Shown here: in pieces, positions 45,139 to 53,289 of the stretch
Layout: each line of letters begins with the position of its first letter
How positions within the stretch are numbered: the first letter of the stretch is position 1
Assembly: GCA_964017965.1 (NCBI GenBank)
Contig: CAXHNV010000002.1
Span: 268,960-332,959 of the forward strand
Reading direction: 5' to 3'
Length of the DNA: 64,000 nucleotides
Origin: UBA2883 sp964017965
GTDB taxonomy: Bacteria > Cyanobacteriota > Vampirovibrionia > Gastranaerophilales > Gastranaerophilaceae
Made by a program: the position numbers and the translations under genes
The notes under the pieces: generated by a model
Databases searched by the model: none
Told to the model about the DNA's origin: nothing
The model's input: the letters and a program-made list of their open reading frames with translations, nothing else

Positions 45139-46255
45139 TTTTACACCTCTTTAAGTATTTTGATGAGTTTTCCAGCGTCGATTGATTCGTTTCATAACAT
45201 CTATTACGTAATATCTGTTCGTTTGTGGATTCAAGATTTTTATCTCTATATGGAATCCCCGCTTTTGTACCGAGCAAACCGAGTTGTCTTTCCGACAACG
45301 GATGTTTAATAAAACCTTCTTTTTTAGCTGCAAAGGTTCCGATTATATTATTCTCAGCGTCTAATATATTTCCTATTTTAAATTTTGCATTAAGCATAGC
45401 TGCTCTGACAACAGCAGAAGAATTGTATGTAACAAGCTGTGCTTTATCATCCATAATGTTATACAATGCTTCAAAGAAATCCTGCGACCAGATACAAGGG
45501 CACTTCTGAGGAGTAAACCCGTCTAAAAGGATAATATCATATTTGTTAGAGGTTGATTTAATAAACTCTCGAACATCTTCAGCATAAAACTGCAAATTAT
45601 AACCATTATATTTATCCACAAAATAACGATTCGATATATATTGATAATATATATTATGTAAATAGGTCGATTTATTTTTGTTTTGATAGGATTTATTGTC
45701 TAATTTTGATAAAATTTGATGTATTTTCAGCATACATTTGTCAAAAAAGACATGATTTTCATCTTCTCTTAATAAATTTTCAACCTCTACCCCAAACGAA
45801 CCTCTCAGATTTTTATACAAAACTAAATTTACATCCTTAGACAACCTAAACTGACTTTTCTTCCTTATCCATTTTGTATGTACAATCTTTTTTGCTTCAT
45901 TATAATTTTCTACATTCTTATATAATTTCTTTTTATTAAATAATCTATCTAAAAAACTAATGCGAGAATTTATAAAAGGTGAAATTTGCATAAGAACCGG
46001 ATTCGTATCAACGCAATCAATTTTTATATTTTTAAACCCGCGCTTAATTGATTCGTTTAACAAAGCCTTTGTATTATAACCAATCCCGTAACAAATATCC
46101 AATACCCTGATACCGTCACTTAATCCTAAAGGTAAAATAAATTTTTCATAAGCCTCAGACAAAGCACCATGAGCTGAATGATATATATCGTCAGTTTCCT
46201 CACAATATAACCCAACAGAATTATCATTCGTCATATAAGGTAAAAATTTCTCCAT
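45128..46255 (-). CDS. MnmC-like SAM-dependent methyltransferase (DUF752 type)
   Basis: Probably methylates 5-aminomethyl-2-thiouridine in tRNA wobble position, as the N-terminal half of MnmC does. N-terminal SAM motif VLDICYGIGYNTKALLNE, substrate region LLDGFTPQKCPCIWSQDFFEAL and LVTYNSSAVVRAAMLNAKF, plus CEETDDIYHSAHGALSEAYE near the start, all typical of the family. About 375 residues, longer than the ~250 of the bare domain because of a charged insert (about residues 100-185). AGGA precedes the chosen ATG, four codons inside the longest frame. Coupled to an FAD oxidoreductase. Confidence 0.78.
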   Translation of the reverse strand: MEKFLPYMTNDNSVGLYCEETDDIYHSAHGALSEAYEKFILPLGLSDGIRVLDICYGIGYNTKALLNESIKRGFKNIKIDCVDTNPVLMQISPFINSRISFLDRLFNKKKLYKNVENYNEAKKIVHTKWIRKKSQFRLSKDVNLVLYKNLRGSFGVEVENLLREDENHVFFDKCMLKIHQILSKLDNKSYQNKNKSTYLHNIYYQYISNRYFVDKYNGYNLQFYAEDVREFIKSTSNKYDIILLDGFTPQKCPCIWSQDFFEALYNIMDDKAQLVTYNSSAVVRAAMLNAKFKIGNILDAENNIIGTFAAKKEGFIKHPLSERQLGLLGTKAGIPYRDKNLESTNEQILRNRCYETNQSTLENSSKYLKRCKNEI

Positions 46256-46272
46256 CCAAATCCTCATAAAAT

Positions 46273-46309
46273 TTTATTGGAATATACCTGCTCGATATAT
46301 TCCAATAAA
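46273..46309 (-). terminator. Long hairpin after clpB
   Basis: Perfect 14-bp stem (TTTATTGGAATATA / TATATTCCAATAAA) with a 9-base loop, just after the clpB stop. The following T run on the minus strand is short, so termination may be weak. Confidence 0.4.
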
Positions 46310-46315
46310 TTATTT

Positions 46316-48922
46316 TTATACTTTTTCAAAAATTATTTTTTCATCATTATTATCAACGTCAATTAAAATTTTATCGCCATTAATAAATTTATTTGCCAAA
46401 ATATCTTTTGATAAAGGATTTTCAACAAATTGTCTAACAACCCGTTTAAGCGGTCTCGCACCATATATTGGATTGAACCCTCTTGTAGCCAGAAACTCCT
46501 TAGCTTCATCAGTTACAGCAAGGTCTAACTCGCTCTGTTTAAGCAACTGTCTTAATTTCTCTATCTGTATATTGACAATCAGGCTTAATTGCTGTAATGA
46601 CAAGGCTTTGAAGAATATTATCTCATCAACACGGTTTAAGAATTCAGGCTTAAACCGGCTTCTCATAAGCGCCATAACCTTTTCCTTGGTCTCATCGAAG
46701 TTAGATTCAGATATAGCCGCATTTAGAGAGTCTTCAAGCAATATCTCACTGCCTATATTACTTGTCATAATAATAACCGTATTCTTAAAGTCCACAGTTC
46801 TACCCTTAGAATCCGTCAAACGCCCGTCATCAAAGAGTTGTAGCATTATATTGAACACATCCGGATGAGCTTTTTCAATCTCGTCAAAAAGCACAACAGA
46901 ATAAGGTTTACGTCTTACAGCCTCAGTAAGTTGTCCGCCTTCTTCATATCCGACATATCCCGGAGGCGCCCCAACTAGCCTTGCTACAGCGTGTTTTTCC
47001 ATATATTCACTCATATCAATACGGATAAGTGCGTCCTCATCGTTAAACATAAATTCTGCCAATGTTTTAGCCAACTCAGTCTTACCGACCCCGGTAGGTC
47101 CCAAGAAAATAAACGTACCAATAGGTCGGTTAGGGTCTTTTAACCCTGAACGAGTTCGTCTGATAGAATCCGCAACAATCTCAACTGCCTGATCCTGACC
47201 TATCAAACGCTTGTGCAAAAAGTCTTCCATATTCAACAACTTGTCTCTTTCGCTTTCTACAAGCTTATTAACAGGAATATGTGTCCATTTACTAACAATT
47301 TCCGCAATATCTTCATCGTCAACCTCTTCTTTTAAAAGCTGATTTTGAAGTCTGTCCTTACCTTGTAACTGTTGCAACTGTTTTTCAAGCTCCAACAGCT
47401 TGCCGTACTTAAGTTCTGCAGCAGTCTGTAAATCAGTGTTTCTTTCAGCTTCCGCAATCTTATTTTTAACCTGATTTATCTCGTCTTTTATAGCGGTTTC
47501 ACTCGTAATAGATTTTTTCTCATTTTCCCATTGTGTACGAAGTTTAGAAACCTTTGCTTCCAATGCGTCGATTTCGCCGCTCAACTTAGCTATTTTTTCA
47601 ATACATTCAGGGCTTGTTTCCTTCTTCAAAGCTTCTCTTTCTATCTCTAATTGAATCTTTTGTCTGAGCATTTTATCAATCTCTTCCGGCATAGAATCAA
47701 TCTCGATTCTTAAAGAAGACGCCGCTTCATCAATCAAGTCAATAGCTTTATCCGGCAAGAATCTGTCCGTAATGTATCTATCAGACAACTTAGCTGCAGC
47801 AATCAACGCACTATCAAGAATTCTAACCCCGTGGTGAACTTCGTATTTTTCTTTTAAACCTCTTAAAATACTGATTGTATCCTCAACAGTAGGTTCATTA
47901 AGCATTATAGGCTGGAATCTTCTTTCAAACGCAGGGTCTTTTTCGATATATTTTCTATACTCATTGATAGTAGTTGCCCCGATAGTTCTCAAAACACCTC
48001 TTGCAAGCATCGGTTTAAGCAGGTTACCCGCATCCATAGCACCGTCAGTAGCACCTGCACCGATAATAGTGTGAATTTCATCGATAAACAGTACAATCTG
48101 ACCTTCAGAATCTTCAACCTCTTTCAAAACAGCTTTCAAACGTTCTTCAAATTCGCCCCTAAACTTTGCACCAGCAACAATTGCACCTAAATCCAAAGCG
48201 CATAACTGAACATCTTTCAAACTCTCAGGAACGTCTCCTCTGATAATTCTCTGTGCAAGTCCTTCAACAACAGCTGTCTTACCAACACCGGGCTCACCGA
48301 TTAAAACAGGGTTATTCTTTGTTCTTCTGTTCAACACCTGAATAATACGTCTAATTTCTTCGTCTCTGCCAACAACAGGGTCTAACTTGCCTTTCTTTGC
48401 TAAATCAGTCAAATCCGTTGAAAATTTGGCTAAAGCTTGCATATTTTCTTCTGCGTTTTTGTTATCCACTTTTTTCTTACCTCTTATTTTTTTCATTATT
48501 TTTAAAACTTTTGCGTCATTTACATTATAATTTCGCAGCAGTTTTTGTATATCGCTCTCATTCAAAGTTGTCATGGCTAATAAAATAGTCTCAATACTTA
48601 TAAACTCGTCTTTTAGCTCTTGAGAATACTTTTCTGCCGTTGCAAGCAGCTTTTTAGTCATGTCCGACAGATAAATCTGGTTACTTGTCGGCTCAACCGA
48701 CAACGTAGGATAGTTTTTAATCAATTTGATAACGTCATTGGTAAACTCTTGATTCAAAATCCCCAATTCCTGCAAATAAGTGCTTATTAACCCCTTATCC
48801 TCAAGCATTACAAGCATTATATGCTCCGGCTGAATCTGAGCATTGTTATATCTCTGCATACAATTACCCGCAGCTATCAAAATGTCTCTTGAATAATTCG
48901 TCAACTTATCAAAATCAATCAT
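46316..48922 (-). CDS. clpB: ATP-dependent disaggregase ClpB
   Basis: Hexameric AAA+ chaperone that rescues aggregated proteins with DnaK. N-terminal Clp-N repeats (to ~150), AAA-1 with GEPGVGKTAVVEGLA, the coiled-coil M domain (about 410-530) which separates ClpB from ClpA/ClpX, AAA-2 with GPTGVGKTELAKTLAEF, and a C-terminal D2-small domain. No ClpP-binding IGF loop is seen. 868 residues. Monocistronic; no CIRCE element lies upstream. Confidence 0.96.
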   Translation of the reverse strand: MIDFDKLTNYSRDILIAAGNCMQRYNNAQIQPEHIMLVMLEDKGLISTYLQELGILNQEFTNDVIKLIKNYPTLSVEPTSNQIYLSDMTKKLLATAEKYSQELKDEFISIETILLAMTTLNESDIQKLLRNYNVNDAKVLKIMKKIRGKKKVDNKNAEENMQALAKFSTDLTDLAKKGKLDPVVGRDEEIRRIIQVLNRRTKNNPVLIGEPGVGKTAVVEGLAQRIIRGDVPESLKDVQLCALDLGAIVAGAKFRGEFEERLKAVLKEVEDSEGQIVLFIDEIHTIIGAGATDGAMDAGNLLKPMLARGVLRTIGATTINEYRKYIEKDPAFERRFQPIMLNEPTVEDTISILRGLKEKYEVHHGVRILDSALIAAAKLSDRYITDRFLPDKAIDLIDEAASSLRIEIDSMPEEIDKMLRQKIQLEIEREALKKETSPECIEKIAKLSGEIDALEAKVSKLRTQWENEKKSITSETAIKDEINQVKNKIAEAERNTDLQTAAELKYGKLLELEKQLQQLQGKDRLQNQLLKEEVDDEDIAEIVSKWTHIPVNKLVESERDKLLNMEDFLHKRLIGQDQAVEIVADSIRRTRSGLKDPNRPIGTFIFLGPTGVGKTELAKTLAEFMFNDEDALIRIDMSEYMEKHAVARLVGAPPGYVGYEEGGQLTEAVRRKPYSVVLFDEIEKAHPDVFNIMLQLFDDGRLTDSKGRTVDFKNTVIIMTSNIGSEILLEDSLNAAISESNFDETKEKVMALMRSRFKPEFLNRVDEIIFFKALSLQQLSLIVNIQIEKLRQLLKQSELDLAVTDEAKEFLATRGFNPIYGARPLKRVVRQFVENPLSKDILANKFINGDKILIDVDNNDEKIIFEKV

Positions 48923-49048
48923 ATATCTCTCCTATTTATATTCTTATTTTAAACTATTTTTTCAAAATTTAATAATTATTAACTATATTTTAATATTTAG
49001 CAAAAAATAGTTTTCAGGAACATTAAACAAGAAGACAATATCATTAAG
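48923..49048. other. Start of a 320-base gene-free stretch (48923-49242)
   Basis: The first 126 bases are very AT-rich and hold only the upstream control region of clpB (minus strand: GGAGAG ribosome site; a poor TTGAAA/-10 candidate). I see no coding frame. The remaining part holds the promoter, short ORF and hairpin listed separately. Confidence 0.5.
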
Positions 49049-49077
49049 TTGTCAAATAAAGTATTATATGTTATTAT
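49049..49077 (+). promoter_or_regulatory. Sigma70-type promoter
   Basis: TTGTCA, 17-base spacer, TATTAT, about 165 bases before the orphan gene's ATG; predicted leader ~155 nt. Confidence 0.6.
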
Positions 49078-49099
49078 GAACAAAAATAAGGATTATTTA

Positions 49100-49174
49100 A
49101 TGATAAAGTTATTCTACACAACTGAACATCATACTTCACATAGAGGCCCGAAGGGACTATTGATTGTGATGTAA
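49100..49174 (+). CDS. Possible 24-codon leader peptide
   Basis: A short frame starts 23 bases after the -10 box behind a TAAGGA ribosome-like site. It would encode a His/Thr-containing peptide (with EHHTSH) ending LLIVM. Its last third enters the 5' arm and loop of the hairpin that follows, the geometry of attenuation-type leader peptides. No direct proof that it is translated. Confidence 0.35.
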   Translation: MIKLFYTTEHHTSHRGPKGLLIVM

Positions 49175-49201
49175 TCAGTTTCTTAAAATAGTTTCTTCGG
49201 G
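49147..49201 (+). promoter_or_regulatory. Long leader hairpin
   Basis: Two 15-base arms (CCCGAAGGGACTATT and AATAGTTTCTTCGGG) pair fully with two G-U pairs; the 25-base loop contains a further 4-bp stem (GATT/AATC). There is no T run, so it is not a simple terminator. It ends 41 bases before the orphan gene's ATG. Confidence 0.55.
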
Positions 49202-49242
49202 AGTATTGAGTTAGAAGAAATTATTTTATAGGAGATCATTAA

Positions 49243-50562
49243 ATGTCAATGTTAATAAATGCAATATCAGCCGTTGGAAACAATAGTGGAATTTATCCGC
49301 TGTTAGTACGTGATTGCGGTATAGAAGTGCCTACAAAGGTTATACAAACATACAACCAAAACAAAAAAGATTCACCGGTTGTTGCAAAACACGCCGTAAG
49401 AGAGCGCTCACTGGACGAATACACAACTACTGCCGTTTGGGTAGGCGGTGTTCCTGCCGTTGAATACATTTTCAATAAAGGAATGAAAGCAAAAGGTCTT
49501 AACGGCAAAGTAAGTTACAATTTACTTGAAAACAATACTAAAAAAGGTGCACAACAAAGTCTTGATATAAACATTCAAAAGTTTAAAAACCTTGCACCTA
49601 AAGAAGTTGCCGAGCTTGAAGCTGTTAAAGCAAGTGAAAAACTATTCAAAAAAGTTACCGTCGCAAAATACGCAACAGCCCTTGCTGTTCCTATCGCACT
49701 AATGGGTTATGTTATCCCAAAAGCAAACTTTGCACTAACTTCATATCTTATGGATAGAGACGCAAAGAAAGGATTGTTACCTGCAAAATACTTAAAAAAA
49801 CAATCTGCAGAAAAGAATGTTGCAGAACAATATAACAAGCTATATTACGATTCAAAAAACAGCAATTTTAACGCCTTAAACTCTGTAAGAAATAATAATA
49901 AAACATCGTTTAAAGGTTTCTCATCATTCATGACAGGACTTTCTCAACAAGAAAAAATGATGATGACAGACGGCGGTTACGCAGTAGGCCGTATCGCAAC
50001 ATCAAGAAAGAAAAATGAAGCAATAGAAAATGGTTTTAAAATGGCAGGGATGATGTATCTTAACTTCATAGCTCCAAAACACATTGAAAAAGGGCTTGAT
50101 AAACTAACTAACAAAATGTTTGGTATCAATCCAGAACTTGACCCGAAAATTATGGCAAATAAACGTTTCTTAGCTCTTGCGCGTTCTGACAAATTAGAGT
50201 TACCAAAAACTCAGGAAGAAGTGCTTGAATTCCTTGATACAAAGCCTAAATCAGTATTTTCTAAAATTGCTGAAAAAACAGGTAACGTCAAGTACTTAGA
50301 GTCAGGTGTTCGTGACCCTAGAGCATTTGTTGATACAGAAAAAGTGTTCAAACTCTCTCAACGTATGGATAGATTTGCACAAGATGCAAGAAATTCTGGA
50401 AACGTATCTAAATACGCTAATAAAGCGCTAAAAGCGAAATCAGCAAACATTGCCGCAAATATAGCAATAAGCAGTGTATTACTTGCTGTAGCGCTTCCTC
50501 AAGCTCAATTTGCGCTTAGAAAAATGTTGTTTAAATCTAATGTTGAACCGGGATTATCATAA
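49243..50562 (+). CDS. Orphan protein with hydrophobic segments (439 aa)
   Basis: Not recognised. No signal peptide. Hydrophobic, helix-like stretches near residues 146-165 (VAKYATALAVPIALMGYVIP) and at the C-terminus (IAANIAISSVLLAVALPQAQ) suggest membrane association. The middle carries KTSFKGFSSF, a short S-F-(K)-G motif also seen in altered form in other orphans here. Lys/Ala-rich elsewhere. AGGAG ribosome site. The gene has its own promoter and structured leader and is followed by nagZ after 14 bases. Confidence 0.72.
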   Translation: MSMLINAISAVGNNSGIYPLLVRDCGIEVPTKVIQTYNQNKKDSPVVAKHAVRERSLDEYTTTAVWVGGVPAVEYIFNKGMKAKGLNGKVSYNLLENNTKKGAQQSLDINIQKFKNLAPKEVAELEAVKASEKLFKKVTVAKYATALAVPIALMGYVIPKANFALTSYLMDRDAKKGLLPAKYLKKQSAEKNVAEQYNKLYYDSKNSNFNALNSVRNNNKTSFKGFSSFMTGLSQQEKMMMTDGGYAVGRIATSRKKNEAIENGFKMAGMMYLNFIAPKHIEKGLDKLTNKMFGINPELDPKIMANKRFLALARSDKLELPKTQEEVLEFLDTKPKSVFSKIAEKTGNVKYLESGVRDPRAFVDTEKVFKLSQRMDRFAQDARNSGNVSKYANKALKAKSANIAANIAISSVLLAVALPQAQFALRKMLFKSNVEPGLS

Positions 50563-50570
50563 GATATAAT
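50543..50570 (+). promoter_or_regulatory. Possible promoter inside the end of the orphan gene
   Basis: TTGAAC, 16 bases, TATAAT ending six bases before the nagZ ATG; a transcript would start at or next to the start codon. Confidence 0.4.
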
Positions 50571-50576
50571 TAAAAT

Positions 50577-51536
50577 ATGTTTGATGATAAATTCTGGCAA
50601 ATGTTCATACTCGGAACAGGGAACCTTGATATAGCTTTGTGCAAAAACATTGGCGGTGTTATATTTTTTACCCGTGATATTGAATCTAAACAGCAATTCA
50701 AAACGCTGATAAGCGATATTAAATCAATGGCTAAAACACCGCTATTTCTGTCTATAGACCAAGAAGGCGGAAGGGTTGAGCGCACGGAAAATATACACGA
50801 GCGATTCTTGTCGCCTAAATTCGCGTTTGAAAAAGGAGCTGAATTTCTTCATTCTCAAACTCAAACAATGCTTAATGAACTAAAAGACTTCGGTATAAAC
50901 ATGAACTTTGCACCGTGTTTAGATGTAAACTCTAACCCGAACAATCCAATTATTGGCGAACGCGCATTCTCTGATAACTCAGACGATGTGTGCAAAGGCT
51001 TTGATATTGTTAACGAGTTTTATCAATCATCCGGAATCATACCGGTTATAAAACACTTCCCAGGACATGGTGATGCGAACAAAGATTCTCATCTGGAGTT
51101 GCCGCAAATAACGCTTTCAATGAATGAAATGGAACAAATACATATAAAACCATTCAAACACGCCATAACGTCCAATGTAGAGGCTGTAATGGTGGCTCAT
51201 TTACATTGTACATGTTTTGACAAAGAACCTATCCCAACATCACTGAGCAAAAACTGTATAAACTATCTAAGAAACGATTTAGGATTCAAAGGGCTAATCA
51301 TTTCAGATGACATGTTTATGAACGGTGTTAAAGCCTTTGGCGATATTGAAGCCTGTCTAAAAGGTATTGATGCAGGATTAAATATGTTCATCTACAGAGA
51401 TTCCTCTCTTGAAACACTTAAAACACTTGAAGAAGTCCTAAAAATAGTAAAAACAGATAATGTTTTGATGAATAAAGTTGAAAACTCCTATAAAGCAATT
51501 ATTAATTGCAAAAAAAAAGCTGCTCCTAACAGCTAA
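50577..51536 (+). CDS. nagZ: Beta-N-acetylhexosaminidase (GH3, NagZ type)
   Basis: Cleaves GlcNAc from muropeptides in peptidoglycan recycling. GH3 signatures: SIDQEGGRVERT, the NagZ-specific KHFPGHGDANKDSHLELP loop with the catalytic His, and the nucleophile in LIISDDMFMNG. 319 residues, the single-domain NagZ length, with no signal peptide, so cytosolic. No ribosome site is visible before the ATG; a TATAAT box ends six bases upstream, so it may be read from a leaderless mRNA as well as by coupling. Confidence 0.92.
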   Translation: MFDDKFWQMFILGTGNLDIALCKNIGGVIFFTRDIESKQQFKTLISDIKSMAKTPLFLSIDQEGGRVERTENIHERFLSPKFAFEKGAEFLHSQTQTMLNELKDFGINMNFAPCLDVNSNPNNPIIGERAFSDNSDDVCKGFDIVNEFYQSSGIIPVIKHFPGHGDANKDSHLELPQITLSMNEMEQIHIKPFKHAITSNVEAVMVAHLHCTCFDKEPIPTSLSKNCINYLRNDLGFKGLIISDDMFMNGVKAFGDIEACLKGIDAGLNMFIYRDSSLETLKTLEEVLKIVKTDNVLMNKVENSYKAIINCKKKAAPNS

Positions 51537-51640
51537 TATTTATAATCTTGGGAGGAGATTTGGGATAGTTGATAGGTATATAATACTACAATTTTTTTTA
51601 TCATGGAGCATGGAAGGGCAACATTTTTACAAAAGTTAAC

Positions 51641-51676
51641 AAAAGCGGCGGTTGATTTTCAACCGCCGCTTTTTCT
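51641..51676. terminator. Bidirectional terminator
   Basis: Perfect 15-bp stem (AAAAGCGGCGGTTGA / TCAACCGCCGCTTTT), 3-base loop. It serves nagZ (100 bases upstream) and the convergent large orphan. Confidence 0.85.
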
Positions 51677-51681
51677 GTTAA

Positions 51682-53037
51682 TTACGCATTGAAAGTTTTG
51701 AAAGAGTTGTCGATGTTCTTGCTCATAACCTTCTTAACAGCTTCAAGCTCAGTTTGGATAGCTGTGTGCTGTGTATCAAGGTTTGATAATCTCAACTCAA
51801 GGCTCTTGTCTTGTGCTTGCAATATCTTGATGTTTGCATTGATTTCGTTTTGTTTTTGATCGTATACATATTGATTGTATTCGTATTGGTTGTATGCATC
51901 ATCATACGCATCATTGTCAGTCTCTGTTGTTGCTGTTGTTACGTATGTGTTGCCTTCTTCATCAGTGATTGTTGAAATTCTGCCTGATGCGTCAAACTCG
52001 ATTGTTGCACCTGTTAATACGCTTTCTGTCTTAACATTGATTGTACCAACTGCTGATGTTTCTACTGTTACTGATTGGTTGTTCAAGTTACCTTCAACGT
52101 CTTCTCTCTTTACAAATCTCATTCCTGATGAAGTTTCATATTGATAGTAATCATCCATATTCAATCCTGCATTCACAAATGAATCTGAATATTGTGGGTC
52201 AACTGTTGTGAACTTGTTACCGTTTGATGATTTGTATGTGTAAATCTCTTTTTCAGGCGCTGTTGTATCTTCTTTGAAGATTACGTTCTTAACATCATTG
52301 TTGTAGTAATTGAATGATGATGCGTTTGAAATTTGTGTGTATGACAAAGCATATTTTTGTGAAGCTGCGTCTGCTGCTGTTGCTTTTCTGTATACTTTGC
52401 AAGAATCTTTTTCTTCTTGTAATTCTTTTTTCTTCTTCGTATCAGTGATACCGTTGATTACTGTATCAGAGTATTTAGCGTCATAAGTAGCTTTGTCGAT
52501 TTGGTAACCGTTTGGTCCGATGATAACATCATTTGCTTGGATAGGACCAGCTGCTCTTAATACATATTTATCAGCTTCATCAACTGTAGATTGGCTGTCC
52601 AATCTGTTCATTGCTGATACGTAGTAAGTAGTGTTTTCATCGTAAGCTGCACCGTTGTTTGCTGATATTTTTGTAGCTGTTCTTGATGAGCTTGCTGATG
52701 TTTTGTATGCGCTGTTTTCTTTGATACCGATTGTTGCTAACTCTGTTGTATAGCTTACTGTGTAGTCATACAAACCGTTCTTGTTAGGTATTTGTTGTGG
52801 CAAAGCTTCTTTAACAGTTGCTTCGTTGCCGCCTATCATGAATGTATAAACAATCTTTGTATAATCGTTGCTTGATGGAGGTACAGGTACTTCCATTTCA
52901 AGTAAGCTGTTATAGTAGTTAGAAGACTGGTTTGACAAACTTGTTCTTTGTTGGTTAATCTGTTGTCCTTCAAATTCCAAATTTGACTGTCTTGCTGTTA
53001 AACTTAGTAATCTAGCTTGTGATGCTGATAAACCCAT
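51682..53037 (-). CDS. Large orphan coiled-coil protein (451 aa)
   Basis: No function known to me; the N-terminus MGLSASQARLLSLTAR is one I associate with Gastranaerophilales orphan families. No signal peptide. Helical ends (about residues 1-50 and 375-450, the latter with YNQYEYNQYVYDQKQNEIN and repeated Leu/Gln heptads) enclose a Tyr/Thr/Ser-rich, beta-type middle (about 55-370). Helical ends around a variable middle are common in self-assembling or exported filament proteins, but this is only analogy. The C-terminal ~20 residues match the gene cut off by the window's end. A repeat element lies 76 bases upstream. Confidence 0.75.
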   Translation of the reverse strand: MGLSASQARLLSLTARQSNLEFEGQQINQQRTSLSNQSSNYYNSLLEMEVPVPPSSNDYTKIVYTFMIGGNEATVKEALPQQIPNKNGLYDYTVSYTTELATIGIKENSAYKTSASSSRTATKISANNGAAYDENTTYYVSAMNRLDSQSTVDEADKYVLRAAGPIQANDVIIGPNGYQIDKATYDAKYSDTVINGITDTKKKKELQEEKDSCKVYRKATAADAASQKYALSYTQISNASSFNYYNNDVKNVIFKEDTTAPEKEIYTYKSSNGNKFTTVDPQYSDSFVNAGLNMDDYYQYETSSGMRFVKREDVEGNLNNQSVTVETSAVGTINVKTESVLTGATIEFDASGRISTITDEEGNTYVTTATTETDNDAYDDAYNQYEYNQYVYDQKQNEINANIKILQAQDKSLELRLSNLDTQHTAIQTELEAVKKVMSKNIDNSFKTFNA

Positions 53038-53113
53038 AATTTTTATCCTTATTATTTTCCCTATACTTCTTTCTACGGCATTTTCTCTCTTTTCTTTAGG
53101 GTTTTATCCTTAC

Positions 53114-53132
53114 TTTGTTACATTTGTTTACA
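53114..53132 (-). promoter_or_regulatory. TGTAACAAA-type repeat element, two units
   Basis: Minus strand TGTAAACAAATGTAACAAA, identical over 19 bases to the element at 40678 and 76 bases before the start codon. Confidence 0.5.
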
Positions 53133-53136
53133 AAAG

Positions 53137-53166
53137 TAAAATGACTCTCACAAGAGAGTCATTTTA
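53137..53166 (-). terminator. Terminator of tRNA-Arg
   Basis: Perfect 13-bp stem (TAAAATGACTCTC / GAGAGTCATTTTA) with a 4-base loop, two bases past the tRNA 3' end on the minus strand. Confidence 0.75.
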
Positions 53167-53168
53167 TT

Positions 53169-53242
<74 letters not shown>

Positions 53243-53259
53243 AAGTCGTTTACAAATCC

Positions 53260-53288
53260 ATAATACCAACAAAATATTTGTTTTTCAA
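53260..53288 (-). promoter_or_regulatory. Promoter of tRNA-Arg
   Basis: Minus strand TTGAAA, 17 bases, TATTAT, ending 17 bases before the tRNA 5' end. Confidence 0.65.
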
Positions 53289-53289
53289 G

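Noticed and set aside
49147..49201. Leader hairpin as a rho-independent terminator
   Set aside because: No T run follows the 3' arm and transcription must continue to reach the orphan gene.
51600..51700. Short plus-strand ORF downstream of nagZ
   Set aside because: It crosses the perfect terminator stem and enters the end of the convergent gene; no support for translation.
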